DNA of 64,000 nt from Sphaerochaeta sp. Lineage in GTDB: Bacteria; Spirochaetota; Spirochaetia; Sphaerochaetales; Sphaerochaetaceae. Of the stretch, positions 18,031 through 26,686 are shown in pieces. Position numbers and translations under genes: made by a program. The notes under the pieces were generated by a model. The model saw nothing but the letters and a program-made list of their open reading frames with translations. It did not search any database and had not been told where the DNA came from. The stretch covers positions 1 through 64,000 of the forward strand of contig JAEINL010000001.1 in assembly GCA_016342655.1 (NCBI GenBank), given 5' to 3'. Position 1 is the stretch's first letter; each line of letters starts with the position of its first letter.

Positions 18031-18100
18031 TGTCTCCGAATTTTCCTATTAATTCAAGCCAATGAAAGGTATCACTAAGGGTCGGTTGGGTTTTTCCATC

Positions 18101-18129
18101 TTGTCTTTCCCCCCTACAAACTGTATAAA
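18101..18129 (+). promoter_or_regulatory. aroB promoter (predicts leaderless mRNA)
   Basis: TTGTCT (18101-18106), a 17-bp spacer and TATAAA (18124-18129). The -10 box ends 7 nt before the ATG at 18137, so transcription would begin at or within 1 nt of the start codon. Confidence 0.65.
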
Positions 18130-18136
18130 TGAGGGT

Positions 18137-19201
18137 ATGAATACATTACGCATAGTCACGCTTGCACATGGGAAAAAGAGCACGGTTCTTCTTGCTGATG
18201 ACCTTAAGGATCTTTCTGCCCATTTGGGCAATTACGGCCGGTCGGTCCTCTGGGTTTTCGACACCAATACAGCAAAGCTCTTCAAGCAGCTTCCGCCTGT
18301 GCATGTCGTTCTGGAGAGTGGTGAGGCCTCAAAGAACTTTGCCTCCCTGGAAAGGATACTCTCGTCGGCCATGGATGAGGGACTTGCACGTGATGGGCGT
18401 ATCATTGGATTTGGGGGAGGGGTGGTCTGTGACATGGCCGCCTTTGCAGCTTCTGTATACATGAGAGGCTGTCATCTGACCCTGGTTCCCACCACACTTT
18501 TGTGTATGGTCGACGCATCGGTGGGGGGGAAGGCCGCCATTAATTTCAAGGGTCTGAAGAATATGGTCGGATCCTTCTATCCCGCTGACGAGGTTCTCAT
18601 CAGTTTCGATACCCTGCGTACCCTTAGCGACAAGGAGTTTCTCAATGGCCTTGCCGAGGTCATAAAGCATGCCTTGCTTAGTCAGGACGAAGAGCTGTAT
18701 AAGCTGTTGTTGACCAAGAAGAATGAGATTCTCTTGCGTGAGAGTGAGGCTCTCAAGATTTTGCTCTCCCTTTCGCTTGCAGTAAAGATCTGGTATATCG
18801 AACAGGACCCTACTGAATCCCTGGGTATCAGACAGATGCTCAATCTGGGCCACACCTTCGGCCATGCCTTGGAATCCTCCTCACACTTTGCTCTGGGAGG
18901 ACACGGCATCTGCGTTGCCTGGGGAACAGGAAGAGCCCTGGAGGCTGGGGTGGTCTTGGGCATCACAGACAAGGCCTATGCCTCTGGGGCTTCCAAGCTC
19001 TTCAAATCCTATGGGTATGATATGGACTACCGTATTGGGCGTGGTGATTGGATAGATTTCAGGGAGCATCTTCTCAAGGACAAAAAGAAAGAGGCTGGAA
19101 AGGTACTCTTTGTCCTGATGGAAGGTCAGGGCAAGGCAACTCTCAAGCCTCTGGATATGCAGGTTGTGCAACATCTGGTGATTGCAAAACCGATATTTTA
19201 G
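18137..19201 (+). CDS. aroB: 3-dehydroquinate synthase
   Basis: A 354-residue enzyme converting DAHP to 3-dehydroquinate, the second step of the shikimate pathway, using NAD and a divalent metal. Motifs are GGGVVCDM (93-100), PTTLL (118-122), KAAIN (132-136), E-VIKHALL (174-181) and LNLGHTFGHALE near 240-250. The ATG at 18137 is chosen by family length; an upstream ATG at 18062 precedes the promoter. No ribosome site fits, because GAGGG is only 1 nt from the ATG, and the promoter position predicts a leaderless message. Other shikimate genes (aroH, aroA) lie elsewhere in the window. Confidence 0.93.
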   Translation: MNTLRIVTLAHGKKSTVLLADDLKDLSAHLGNYGRSVLWVFDTNTAKLFKQLPPVHVVLESGEASKNFASLERILSSAMDEGLARDGRIIGFGGGVVCDMAAFAASVYMRGCHLTLVPTTLLCMVDASVGGKAAINFKGLKNMVGSFYPADEVLISFDTLRTLSDKEFLNGLAEVIKHALLSQDEELYKLLLTKKNEILLRESEALKILLSLSLAVKIWYIEQDPTESLGIRQMLNLGHTFGHALESSSHFALGGHGICVAWGTGRALEAGVVLGITDKAYASGASKLFKSYGYDMDYRIGRGDWIDFREHLLKDKKKEAGKVLFVLMEGQGKATLKPLDMQVVQHLVIAKPIF

Positions 19202-19202
19202 A

Positions 19203-21722
19203 CTATTCGACCATTTTCAACAGTTTCCCGTAGAGCTTGCCAACTTGCTTTGCAAGCTTTTCTTCACCAGCATACTCAAACCTGTCAGCCAGTTGCAAGA
19301 GGGTATACAGCGAGCTGTCCAGTGCATCAAAGCCGTCATGATTGAAGGTGAAACGGAAATTCCCATCCCCACTTTCCTCAAATCCGACAAATCCCAGAAG
19401 TTTGCGTTCCTTCTTGTTCCTCGACAGGGTCATGATCCACGTAAGGTTATCCACCAGGGTCTGCCCATCAGCTATGGTGTAGATGCTCCTTGGAGGGTTG
19501 TCTAAGATGCCCTTCTGGACATCAATTTTTCCAAACAGGTCCAATATTGAGAAAAACTTATCCCCATAGTGGATATAATATCCCTGATACAGAAGTGCTG
19601 CAGGGAAGTTCTTTGGCCGTTTGGGTGCCTTCTCGTTGGTCTGATAGAGATATTCCAGATCTTCGAGGGGTATGATGGCGACCGTACGCTTGTTCTTCTT
19701 GCCCAGAGAAACTGTGGGGTAGGTACGCTTGTAGACTTGGACGACAGCCTTGCCCTTTGCAATGCTTTCGATCTTCTCTTCTGATTCCTTTTGCTTGAGC
19801 ATCTCTCTTTTGGAGAGCTTTTTCTCTCCCTTTTGGGTAAGGGAGGTCAGTTGCTTATAGATATCAGGGTTGATGGCATCAAGCCAGGCCTTTTCAAGCG
19901 GGCTTACCGACCGGGCATACATACGGCTTGTCTGCACGATCTCACCGGCGATGATGAACTGGGGCAGGGTCTTGAAGTAGGCACTTCCGGGATGGATGAA
20001 CACCTGGTTGGCCGTGAGGCTCTTGTACATGTTTCGCTCTGCCTTGATGCAGATATACTGCAACAGACCGCTCGCAATGCAACTGAGGTACTCACGGATA
20101 TTTCCCCCATGGGTGAGGGGGAAGCCTATCTCAGAGCAAATCTCTCCGAGTTGCTCATCGACATGTACGATTTCCTGCATACCCTGGTAATCGAGGTAAT
20201 ACTTCTTGCAGAACCTCTCTTTAGCCTCTTTGGTGGTATTGGCGGTGTATTGTTTGAAGATGTTCAGGTAGGAGACAAAATCCCCGTACTCTGAGTTGTT
20301 CAGCTTCTTGTGAGCAGAGCGTGAGAGGTCCTCTTCACCAGGGGTGAACAGGAAAGGATTCTTTGTCGAGAGGAAGGATACTGCGATTAAAACCTCTTCC
20401 AGGACATCAGGGTAGTGCACCAAGGCTTCGACCAGTACACGTGAATGACGGGGTAGCAGGGGGAATTTGCACATCAGGGAACCTACGGTGGTAAGATGGC
20501 GGCTCTCGTCGATGGCCCCGATAAATCTCAGGGTGTCCTCTGCACTGGTGATGGCGCTGTTCTTAGGCCGAGTGATAAAGGGGAAGTGCTCATAATCATA
20601 GATTGCAAGGTCACTCATCCTCAGCACGACCTCACTGAGGTCGGTCCTGAGGATCTCCTCAGTGCCATAGAGCATCCTGTCCTTGAAGTTCTCTTCGCTG
20701 TAGAGGCGGTAACAGACGCCGGGGGCTGTTCGTCCAGCCCGTCCCTTACGTTGGTCACAGCTGCTTCGGCTGGTGGGCAGGGGCACGAGCGAAGAGGTGA
20801 AGTCCTTCTGGTTATAGAAGTTAATCTTGGCAATGCCTGTATCGATAACGGCGGTGATCCCGTCGATGGTGACAGAGGTCTCTGCAATGTTGGTTGCAAC
20901 GACCACTTTTGTCTTGCCTTCACTCGTATCGTTGAAGACAGATTCCTGCTCTTCCTTGCTCAGACGCCCAAACAGGGGGTATATTTCAAGTATCTGTTCA
21001 GTGTCCGCCATATACAGGGCATTGACGCAGTTGGTTATATCAAACTCGCCGCTCATGAAGACCAATATGTCCCCCATCTTTTGGCGGGCCTGGTTCATGA
21101 CAATCTTGGTGATGGCCTCGACCTGGTGTTCGACATTTTCCTGTTGGAGGGGGTGGTACACCACATCGATGGGGTAGATCTTGGCATCGATGCTGATTAC
21201 CGGTGCGTCTCCGAAGAAGTGGCTGAACACCTTGGTGTTGATGGTGGCGCTGGAGATGATGACCTTGAATTCAGGTCGGTTCTTCATGACATCCTGCAAC
21301 AGTCCAAGGATGAAGTCGATATTCAGGGACCGCTCGTGGGCTTCATCGACAAGCATGACCGAATAGTTCTTCAGCAGAGGGTCTGCCTTCAGCTCCATAA
21401 GCAGGATGCCGTCGGTCATGACCTTGACCCTGGTGTTGAGTGTGGTAGTGTCATCGAAGCGCATCTTGTATCCGACAAAGTCAGCAGTTGTGTTAACCTG
21501 CTTTCGGATGTAGTCCGAAACACTGAGGGTGGCTATGCGCCTTGGTTGGGTGATTCCCACCATGAGTGAGCTTGTGTAGCCGGCCTCATGGAGGATTATG
21601 GGGAGCTGGGTTGTCTTTCCGCTTCCGGTAGGGCTTTCCACGATGATGACCTGATTCTTATCAAGGGCATCGAGAATTTCCATCCTGTGTTGGTACACAG
21701 GTAACATTTTCATATCTCTCAA
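19203..21722 (-). CDS. DEAH-box RNA helicase, HrpA/DHX-like
   Basis: An 839-residue ATP-dependent helicase. Walker A TGSGKTT (32-38), TQPRR (58-62), DEAH (126-129) and SSATINT are followed by a helicase C domain with TNIAETSVTIDG and QRKGRAGR, then HA2 and OB-like regions. It is much shorter than E. coli HrpA (about 1300 residues). The start is a TTG at 21722 that overlaps the hisS stop (TTGA) and has AAGGA 6-7 nt upstream; an ATG at 21713 is the alternative. It probably remodels RNA or ribonucleoprotein. The stop faces the aroB stop across 1 nt. Confidence 0.88.
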   Translation of the reverse strand: MRDMKMLPVYQHRMEILDALDKNQVIIVESPTGSGKTTQLPIILHEAGYTSSLMVGITQPRRIATLSVSDYIRKQVNTTADFVGYKMRFDDTTTLNTRVKVMTDGILLMELKADPLLKNYSVMLVDEAHERSLNIDFILGLLQDVMKNRPEFKVIISSATINTKVFSHFFGDAPVISIDAKIYPIDVVYHPLQQENVEHQVEAITKIVMNQARQKMGDILVFMSGEFDITNCVNALYMADTEQILEIYPLFGRLSKEEQESVFNDTSEGKTKVVVATNIAETSVTIDGITAVIDTGIAKINFYNQKDFTSSLVPLPTSRSSCDQRKGRAGRTAPGVCYRLYSEENFKDRMLYGTEEILRTDLSEVVLRMSDLAIYDYEHFPFITRPKNSAITSAEDTLRFIGAIDESRHLTTVGSLMCKFPLLPRHSRVLVEALVHYPDVLEEVLIAVSFLSTKNPFLFTPGEEDLSRSAHKKLNNSEYGDFVSYLNIFKQYTANTTKEAKERFCKKYYLDYQGMQEIVHVDEQLGEICSEIGFPLTHGGNIREYLSCIASGLLQYICIKAERNMYKSLTANQVFIHPGSAYFKTLPQFIIAGEIVQTSRMYARSVSPLEKAWLDAINPDIYKQLTSLTQKGEKKLSKREMLKQKESEEKIESIAKGKAVVQVYKRTYPTVSLGKKNKRTVAIIPLEDLEYLYQTNEKAPKRPKNFPAALLYQGYYIHYGDKFFSILDLFGKIDVQKGILDNPPRSIYTIADGQTLVDNLTWIMTLSRNKKERKLLGFVGFEESGDGNFRFTFNHDGFDALDSSLYTLLQLADRFEYAGEEKLAKQVGKLYGKLLKMVE

Positions 21723-23059
21723 AGTAATTCCTTTTTTATGATGGAGATGCCTTCCTCGATGGAAATCATCTGGTGCACCTCTCTGTTTTGTAGGTTTTTA
21801 AGGGTTACCTTCCCTGAGTTTTGTTCGTCTGGAGCACAGCTCAAGCCATAGGGTATATGGTTTGCTTCTGCATACTTGAACTGGGCTCCCATTTTCTTGT
21901 TCAGCAGATAGACATCAGTACGAATCCCTGCAGAGCGGAACGTTCTGGCAAGAGTGTCATAATAGCTTCTCAAGGTCTCATCCACGCAGAATATGATGAG
22001 ATCTGCAGAACTCGCCTTCTTGATGAGGGGACTGTCAAGTTCCTCCAAGGCAGAGAGCAGGCGGTCAAGTCCGATGGAGGACCCGACCCCGGGCAGCTGC
22101 TCCTTGGTGTACAGCGATGCGAGGTCATTGTAGCGGCCTCCACTGCAGACAGAGCCGAAGTGGGGCAGCTCTGTGAGGAAGGTCTCGTAGACTATGCCTG
22201 TGTAGTAGTCGAGCCCCCGCGTGATGGATGGGTCTAACCTGAAGTGACCATCTATGCCAGCATCCCTGAGATAGCCGTAGATGGTCTGCATCCTGGTGGT
22301 ATGTTCATTCTCTCCCCCTGACAGGACAGTAAGCCTTTCCAAGGTCGTCAAGAAAGATTCACCCTCATCCTCGACGGCGATGTACTTGAGTATCTCATTG
22401 GCCTTCTCTTGGGTCCCTGTACATGCAACCAGTAGCGAGAGAACCTCTTCTGTGCCAATCTTCTTCAGCTTGTCTACGATCCTGAGTATCTGAACACTCT
22501 GGTCAGCAACCCCGAGATGGTCCAAAAATGCATTGAATAGTCCCCTATGGGCGATGCAAAATGTGAAGTCAGTGACTCCAATGACTTCAAAAGAACTTTC
22601 CATCATAGCGAGAATCTCGTAGTCAGCCTCTGCGCTGTCTACGCCCACTATATCAAAGTCACACTGGGTGAATTCCCGAAAGCGTCCTTTCTGGGGATTC
22701 TCCCCCCTCCATACCTTATCGATGTGAAAGCGCTTGAAGGGGAAGGCGAGTTCATTCTGATGCTGGGCCAGAAAGCGTGCGAAGGGGACGGTAAGGTCAA
22801 ACCTGAGAGCCACATCACGATTGCCGTTATCAAGGAAGTGGAATATCTGCTTGTCAGTCTCTCCCCCTCCCTTGCCCAGGAGAACCTCAGTGTATTCGAG
22901 GACAGGAGTGTCTATGGGTACGAAGCCATACAGGGAGAAGTGCTCTTCCAACTTGCTGACGATTGCCTTTTTGGGAATCTCCATGGATGGAAGGAAATCA
23001 CGGAAACCCTTCAGTACCTTGGGTTCTATGATGGTACGTTTCTCTCTTTCAACTCTCAT
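21719..23059 (-). CDS. hisS: Histidyl-tRNA synthetase
   Basis: A 446-residue class II synthetase charging tRNA-His. It shows KGFRDFLP at the N-terminus, LGKGGGETDKQIF, the motif 2 region RGENPQKGRFREF, and the histidine-binding GLDYYTGIVYE. An anticodon-binding domain ends the protein. The ATG at 23059 is preferred because AGGAG is 9 nt upstream; two upstream ATGs in frame lack such a site. A promoter fits at 23107-23134. It is coupled to the downstream helicase gene by a TTGA overlap. Confidence 0.93.
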   Translation of the reverse strand: MRVEREKRTIIEPKVLKGFRDFLPSMEIPKKAIVSKLEEHFSLYGFVPIDTPVLEYTEVLLGKGGGETDKQIFHFLDNGNRDVALRFDLTVPFARFLAQHQNELAFPFKRFHIDKVWRGENPQKGRFREFTQCDFDIVGVDSAEADYEILAMMESSFEVIGVTDFTFCIAHRGLFNAFLDHLGVADQSVQILRIVDKLKKIGTEEVLSLLVACTGTQEKANEILKYIAVEDEGESFLTTLERLTVLSGGENEHTTRMQTIYGYLRDAGIDGHFRLDPSITRGLDYYTGIVYETFLTELPHFGSVCSGGRYNDLASLYTKEQLPGVGSSIGLDRLLSALEELDSPLIKKASSADLIIFCVDETLRSYYDTLARTFRSAGIRTDVYLLNKKMGAQFKYAEANHIPYGLSCAPDEQNSGKVTLKNLQNREVHQMISIEEGISIIKKELL

Positions 23060-23106
23060 TGTCTCATACTCCTGTTGTGCTTTTGCCATGAATGGTGTAC
23101 AAATAG

Positions 23107-23134
23107 TGTATAACGAATCGCTTGTGCTCTGCAA
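23107..23134 (-). promoter_or_regulatory. hisS promoter
   Basis: Reading leftward, TTGCAG (23134-23129) and TATACA (23112-23107) are 16 bp apart, about 48 nt before the chosen ATG. It is divergent from pcnB, which starts at 23174. Confidence 0.5.
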
Positions 23135-23173
23135 TATGCGGTTCTTTGCTAATACCAACACATTGAGAGCAAG

Positions 23174-24424
23174 ATGCTAATTAGATACAAACAAGATGAA
23201 CATGGAAAGACAGTCCCAGTAGCAAACATCTATACGCAAAAGGAACATAAGATTACCTACTCGCTCCTTGATAAGGATGCTGTATGGGCGATCAAGAAGC
23301 TGCAGCAGTCTGGTGCGGAAGCCTATCTGGTAGGTGGAGCCGTACGAGACCTTATGCTCGGACAGGTTCCCAAGGACTTCGATATAGCCACCAGCGCATC
23401 GCCACGGCAGATCCAAAGACTTTTCTGGAATGCACGAATCATCGGAAAACGCTTCAAGCTGGTCCATCTTGTCTTTCGGGATAAGGTGCATGAGGTTTCA
23501 ACCTTCCGTAGTGGTGAAGAGGCGATGGAAGGGAACAACAACGTGTTCGGTTCCATCGACCAGGATGCAAAGAGAAGGGATTTCTCCGTGAACTCCTTCT
23601 ACTATGACCCTTCCACCAACCAGCTGCTTGATTTCAACAACGCCATGGACGACTTCAAAAAAAAGAGGATCAGTTCGGTCATACCTCTTGACGAGTCCTT
23701 CCGGGAGGACCCCGTGAGGATGATCAGAGCCATAAAGTATTCGGTCACCACAGGCTTTTCCCTGCGTCTGAACATCCGCATGGCCATACGCAAGTATTCC
23801 AATGAACTGTCACGCACATCCACCAGTCGCCTCACAGAAGAGGTCAACAAGATACTCTCCTCCGGCCATAGCCGGGAAATCTTCAATGACTTGCAAAAGT
23901 ATAAGCTTCTGGTCTTTATGCTTCCCTGCTTCTCCATCTACAGCAAGTTTCCCCAAGTTCAGGATAGCCTGAGGGCTTTGGACAAGCGTGTGATGTTGGC
24001 GAAGGAGAACAATGGGTCTTCTGTTGTGCTAGCTGATATGATAAAGGCCCTTGTCGATCCTCTGATCGTCTTTGCCGATGACCAGATGACCAGTGACGAG
24101 CGTTTCAAGGAAACTTTCAGGCAGATCAAGGTCCTGATCAGCCCGATGACCCCATCCAACTACGAAGTTGAGCTTGCCAGTGAACGGTTGCTCAGTGCAC
24201 GAGGCTTCAAAACCCCACGCAACTGTGTGCGAAATCAGCGGCCTGTCAACAAGCCCCCCCAGAGAAGAGGCCCGTCACGTTCCAAGCGAAATGAAGGGAC
24301 CGGGGAGGTCTCAGCTGCATTGAGGAAACACAGAAGCAGGGGGCGAGGTTCGAATCGCGGGGGAAAGGGCTCTGGCGAACAGGATCGGAAGATCTCCACC
24401 AGTGCCGAGGCCCACGACCTCTAG
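23174..24424 (+). CDS. pcnB: Poly(A) polymerase / CCA-adding-like nucleotidyltransferase
   Basis: A 416-residue class II polymerase-beta-fold nucleotidyltransferase. GGAVRD is at 54-59 and the metal-binding DFDI at 68-71, followed by RRDFSVNS and the RNA-binding ERxxxE-like region. Residues from about 350 form an Arg/Gly/Ser-rich, low-complexity basic tail typical of PcnB proteins and probably RNA-binding. Neither tRNA in this window encodes CCA, so a CCA-adding activity is needed in the cell. Whether this enzyme supplies it or only adds A tails is not decidable here. The stop overlaps the convergent gene's stop. Confidence 0.85.
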   Translation: MLIRYKQDEHGKTVPVANIYTQKEHKITYSLLDKDAVWAIKKLQQSGAEAYLVGGAVRDLMLGQVPKDFDIATSASPRQIQRLFWNARIIGKRFKLVHLVFRDKVHEVSTFRSGEEAMEGNNNVFGSIDQDAKRRDFSVNSFYYDPSTNQLLDFNNAMDDFKKKRISSVIPLDESFREDPVRMIRAIKYSVTTGFSLRLNIRMAIRKYSNELSRTSTSRLTEEVNKILSSGHSREIFNDLQKYKLLVFMLPCFSIYSKFPQVQDSLRALDKRVMLAKENNGSSVVLADMIKALVDPLIVFADDQMTSDERFKETFRQIKVLISPMTPSNYEVELASERLLSARGFKTPRNCVRNQRPVNKPPQRRGPSRSKRNEGTGEVSAALRKHRSRGRGSNRGGKGSGEQDRKISTSAEAHDL

Positions 24425-25284
24425 GCCCACTCCTCAATCTCAATATTCACACTGGCAACAAAGATGCCACCATATTTCTCCAGGCTGTCTGCAATGTACT
24501 CCTGAAGTTCGCCCAGTGTTGTGGCGATATGGTGTTGCATTGGTACCCGTAGCTTGACAGTAAGGGCATAGCCTTCGCTTTTTATCTGCACCTGTACCCG
24601 CTTCACTTTTATCTGGCTGTCGAACTCATCAAGGCAGTGTGCAACCATCTGTGTGAGGGCGGCCTCGCTGACAGTGACCTTGCCGTATTTGCTGAACTCG
24701 GGCCTTACTATGGTCTTTTCGAAGCTCATGTCTTTCTTTTTGAAAGGGTATCGGTGTTTGTTTTTAAAGAATACACGCATGGTATCATAGACAATCTGGG
24801 GATAGTTTCGGGTTATTTCAATTGAGGGGACGGGAATGACGTGCTTTCCCTCAGTATACCGGATGCGCATCGCAGTCTCTATCTCTTCCTTGGTTGCAAT
24901 ATCTTCAATCCTTAACAGTTTTTCAGGTTGGGGAAGGTTAATCCTGCTGGCTATCTTGTAGATCATCTTTTCGCTGGTGCCGATGATGAGAACCTTGTGG
25001 AATTTTTCTTTCTGGATGGCTTGGATTACCTGATCCTGGTGCTCTGTATCATCAAAGACAGCAGTGCGTACAGCAGAAAGGACATTACTTTCCCGTTTGG
25101 CAGATTTTCCGGCCAGGATGCGGTCACCACGAATGAGCAGCCCGTCATCTACAATGAGGTCGATGCCATATTTTTGGGCTACCAATTTTGAGCGAAAACT
25201 CTTTCCTGTGCCACTTTTTCCAACCAGTGCATATACTTTTGTACCGTTGAGTTTCCAGAAAGCATATCTAAATATCCGATTCAT
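24421..25284 (-). CDS. P-loop ATPase fused to Asp23/Gls24-like domain
   Basis: About 287 residues. The N-terminal half is a nucleotide-binding domain with Walker A GKSGTGKS (22-29) and an acidic VDDGLLI strand. The C-terminal part, from about residue 190, reads KYGKVTVSEAAL...MVAHCLDEF and then strands ending VNIEIEE, which matches the Asp23/Gls24 (DUF322) pattern. Its cellular role is unknown. The start at 25284 (or 25293) has no ribosome site; a perfect TATAAT ends 7 nt before the 25284 ATG. The open frame continues far upstream only because it opposes rnfC. It diverges from the rnf operon. Confidence 0.75.
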   Translation of the reverse strand: MNRIFRYAFWKLNGTKVYALVGKSGTGKSFRSKLVAQKYGIDLIVDDGLLIRGDRILAGKSAKRESNVLSAVRTAVFDDTEHQDQVIQAIQKEKFHKVLIIGTSEKMIYKIASRINLPQPEKLLRIEDIATKEEIETAMRIRYTEGKHVIPVPSIEITRNYPQIVYDTMRVFFKNKHRYPFKKKDMSFEKTIVRPEFSKYGKVTVSEAALTQMVAHCLDEFDSQIKVKRVQVQIKSEGYALTVKLRVPMQHHIATTLGELQEYIADSLEKYGGIFVASVNIEIEEWA

Positions 25285-25291
25285 GGTTTCC

Positions 25292-25297
25292 ATTATA
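25292..25297 (-). promoter_or_regulatory. -10 element of the ATPase-Asp23 gene (possible leaderless mRNA)
   Basis: A perfect TATAAT on the minus strand ends 7 nt before the ATG at 25284. The -35 region is poor, so the promoter is supported mainly by the -10. Confidence 0.4.
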
Positions 25298-25378
25298 CGT
25301 AATTTCTTGTACAATAGAACAGCATTTTGCAAAAATTCCCTCGAGAGTTTTAGATCATATTTGTAAGGAGCGTTTTCT

Positions 25379-26686
25379 ATGCAGAAAGTGCCTACGTTCA
25401 GCAAGGGTGGTGTACATCCTCGCGACCAGAAGGTATTCAGTTGTTCGAAGCCTATAGAACGACTGCCTTTACCCACTGAGTTGCTGGTCTCATTATCACA
25501 GCACCTTGGTGCACCGGCAAAAGCCCTGAAAGCAAAAGGGGATACTGTCAGACGCGGAGAAAAAATCGGGGAAGCTTCCGGTTTCATCAGCGCTAATGTG
25601 CATTCTCCGGTTAGCGGAACCATCAAGGATATCCGAAAAGTCACCCTAGCAAACAGCATCAAATGTGATGCTTTTGTCATTGTCCCTGACCCAGAGCAGG
25701 AGAGCGAGCCCACCGAGACGTTTGACTGGAAGTCCCAAGACAAGAGTGATCTTCTCAGACAGGTCAAGGACCTTGGTATAGTAGGATTGGGTGGGGCCAC
25801 CTTCCCTTCCCATGTGAAGTTTTCCATCCCTGCCGGCAAGAGTGTCGATGCTTTCGTGGTCAATGGGGTAGAGTGTGAACCCTATCTCACCGCGGACTAC
25901 CGCATCATGCTTGAGAAGGGGGACGAGGTGCTCATAGGTGCCATGATCGGATCCAAGATCATCGGAGCCAAACGGACCATCATCGGCATTGAGATGAACA
26001 AGGTCGATTGTATCGAGCATCTCTCTTCCCTAGCCAAGGAGAAAGGCTATCCCATTGAAATTATCGGCCTGAAGGTGAAATACCCACAAGGTGATGAGAA
26101 GCAACTGCTGAAGGCTACCATTCATAAGGAGATTCCTTCAGGGAAGCTTCCTTTGGATATTGGAGCTGTGGTTGCCAACGTCGGTACCTGTCATGCCCTG
26201 TATGAGGCCATCGTCCTTCACAAGAGCCTGTATGAGCGGGTTATCAGCATAACTGGTGAGTGTATTAAAGAACCTAAGAATGTGCTTGCTCCCATTGGAA
26301 CCAAGTTCAGTGACCTTCTCGCTTTTTGTGGCGGGTTTTCTGCTGAACCTGGAAAGCTGGTGAGCGGTGGCCCGATGATGGGATTCTCCCTCTTTGATGT
26401 GGATACCCCCATGGTAAAGGGGTCGAGCGGTCTGCTTGCCCTTCCTGCACAGAAGAAGGTAAAAAATTCCCCTTGCATAAACTGTGGGCGTTGTGTGGCA
26501 GCGTGTCCTATCGGCCTGATGCCTTCGCACCTGTATCGGTACATCACTAATGGCGAGTATGAAGAAGCCATGCAACATAGCCTCATGGACTGCAAAGAGT
26601 GTGGCTGTTGTTCCTATGTCTGTCCAGCTCATCTTCCGCTGGTTCATGGGATGAAGACCGGAAAGAAGTTAGGGAGAAAGAAATAA
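25379..26686 (+). CDS. rnfC: Electron transport complex subunit RnfC
   Basis: A 435-residue peripheral subunit of the Rnf complex that couples ferredoxin:NAD oxidoreduction to ion transport. The N-terminal part has the Complex-I-51-kDa-like NADH/FMN domain (VRRGEKIGEA, GLGGATFPSHVK). Two ferredoxin clusters are at about 367-378 (CINCGRCVAACP) and 406-417 (CKECGCCSYVCP). AAGGAG lies 8 nt before the ATG. It is the first gene of a six-gene operon in the order C-D-G-E-A-B. The long repeat-rich C-terminal tail of E. coli RsxC is absent. Confidence 0.95.
   Translation: MQKVPTFSKGGVHPRDQKVFSCSKPIERLPLPTELLVSLSQHLGAPAKALKAKGDTVRRGEKIGEASGFISANVHSPVSGTIKDIRKVTLANSIKCDAFVIVPDPEQESEPTETFDWKSQDKSDLLRQVKDLGIVGLGGATFPSHVKFSIPAGKSVDAFVVNGVECEPYLTADYRIMLEKGDEVLIGAMIGSKIIGAKRTIIGIEMNKVDCIEHLSSLAKEKGYPIEIIGLKVKYPQGDEKQLLKATIHKEIPSGKLPLDIGAVVANVGTCHALYEAIVLHKSLYERVISITGECIKEPKNVLAPIGTKFSDLLAFCGGFSAEPGKLVSGGPMMGFSLFDVDTPMVKGSSGLLALPAQKKVKNSPCINCGRCVAACPIGLMPSHLYRYITNGEYEEAMQHSLMDCKECGCCSYVCPAHLPLVHGMKTGKKLGRKK

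Noticed and set aside
20496-21569. 357-codon open frame opposite the helicase gene
   Set aside because: A shadow of the DEAH helicase coding frame; low-complexity translation, no ribosome site.
25285-25863. Upstream extension of the ATPase-Asp23 frame
   Set aside because: It opposes the conserved 5' half of rnfC, and the translation before MNRIF has no conserved character; the -10 element also lies inside it.
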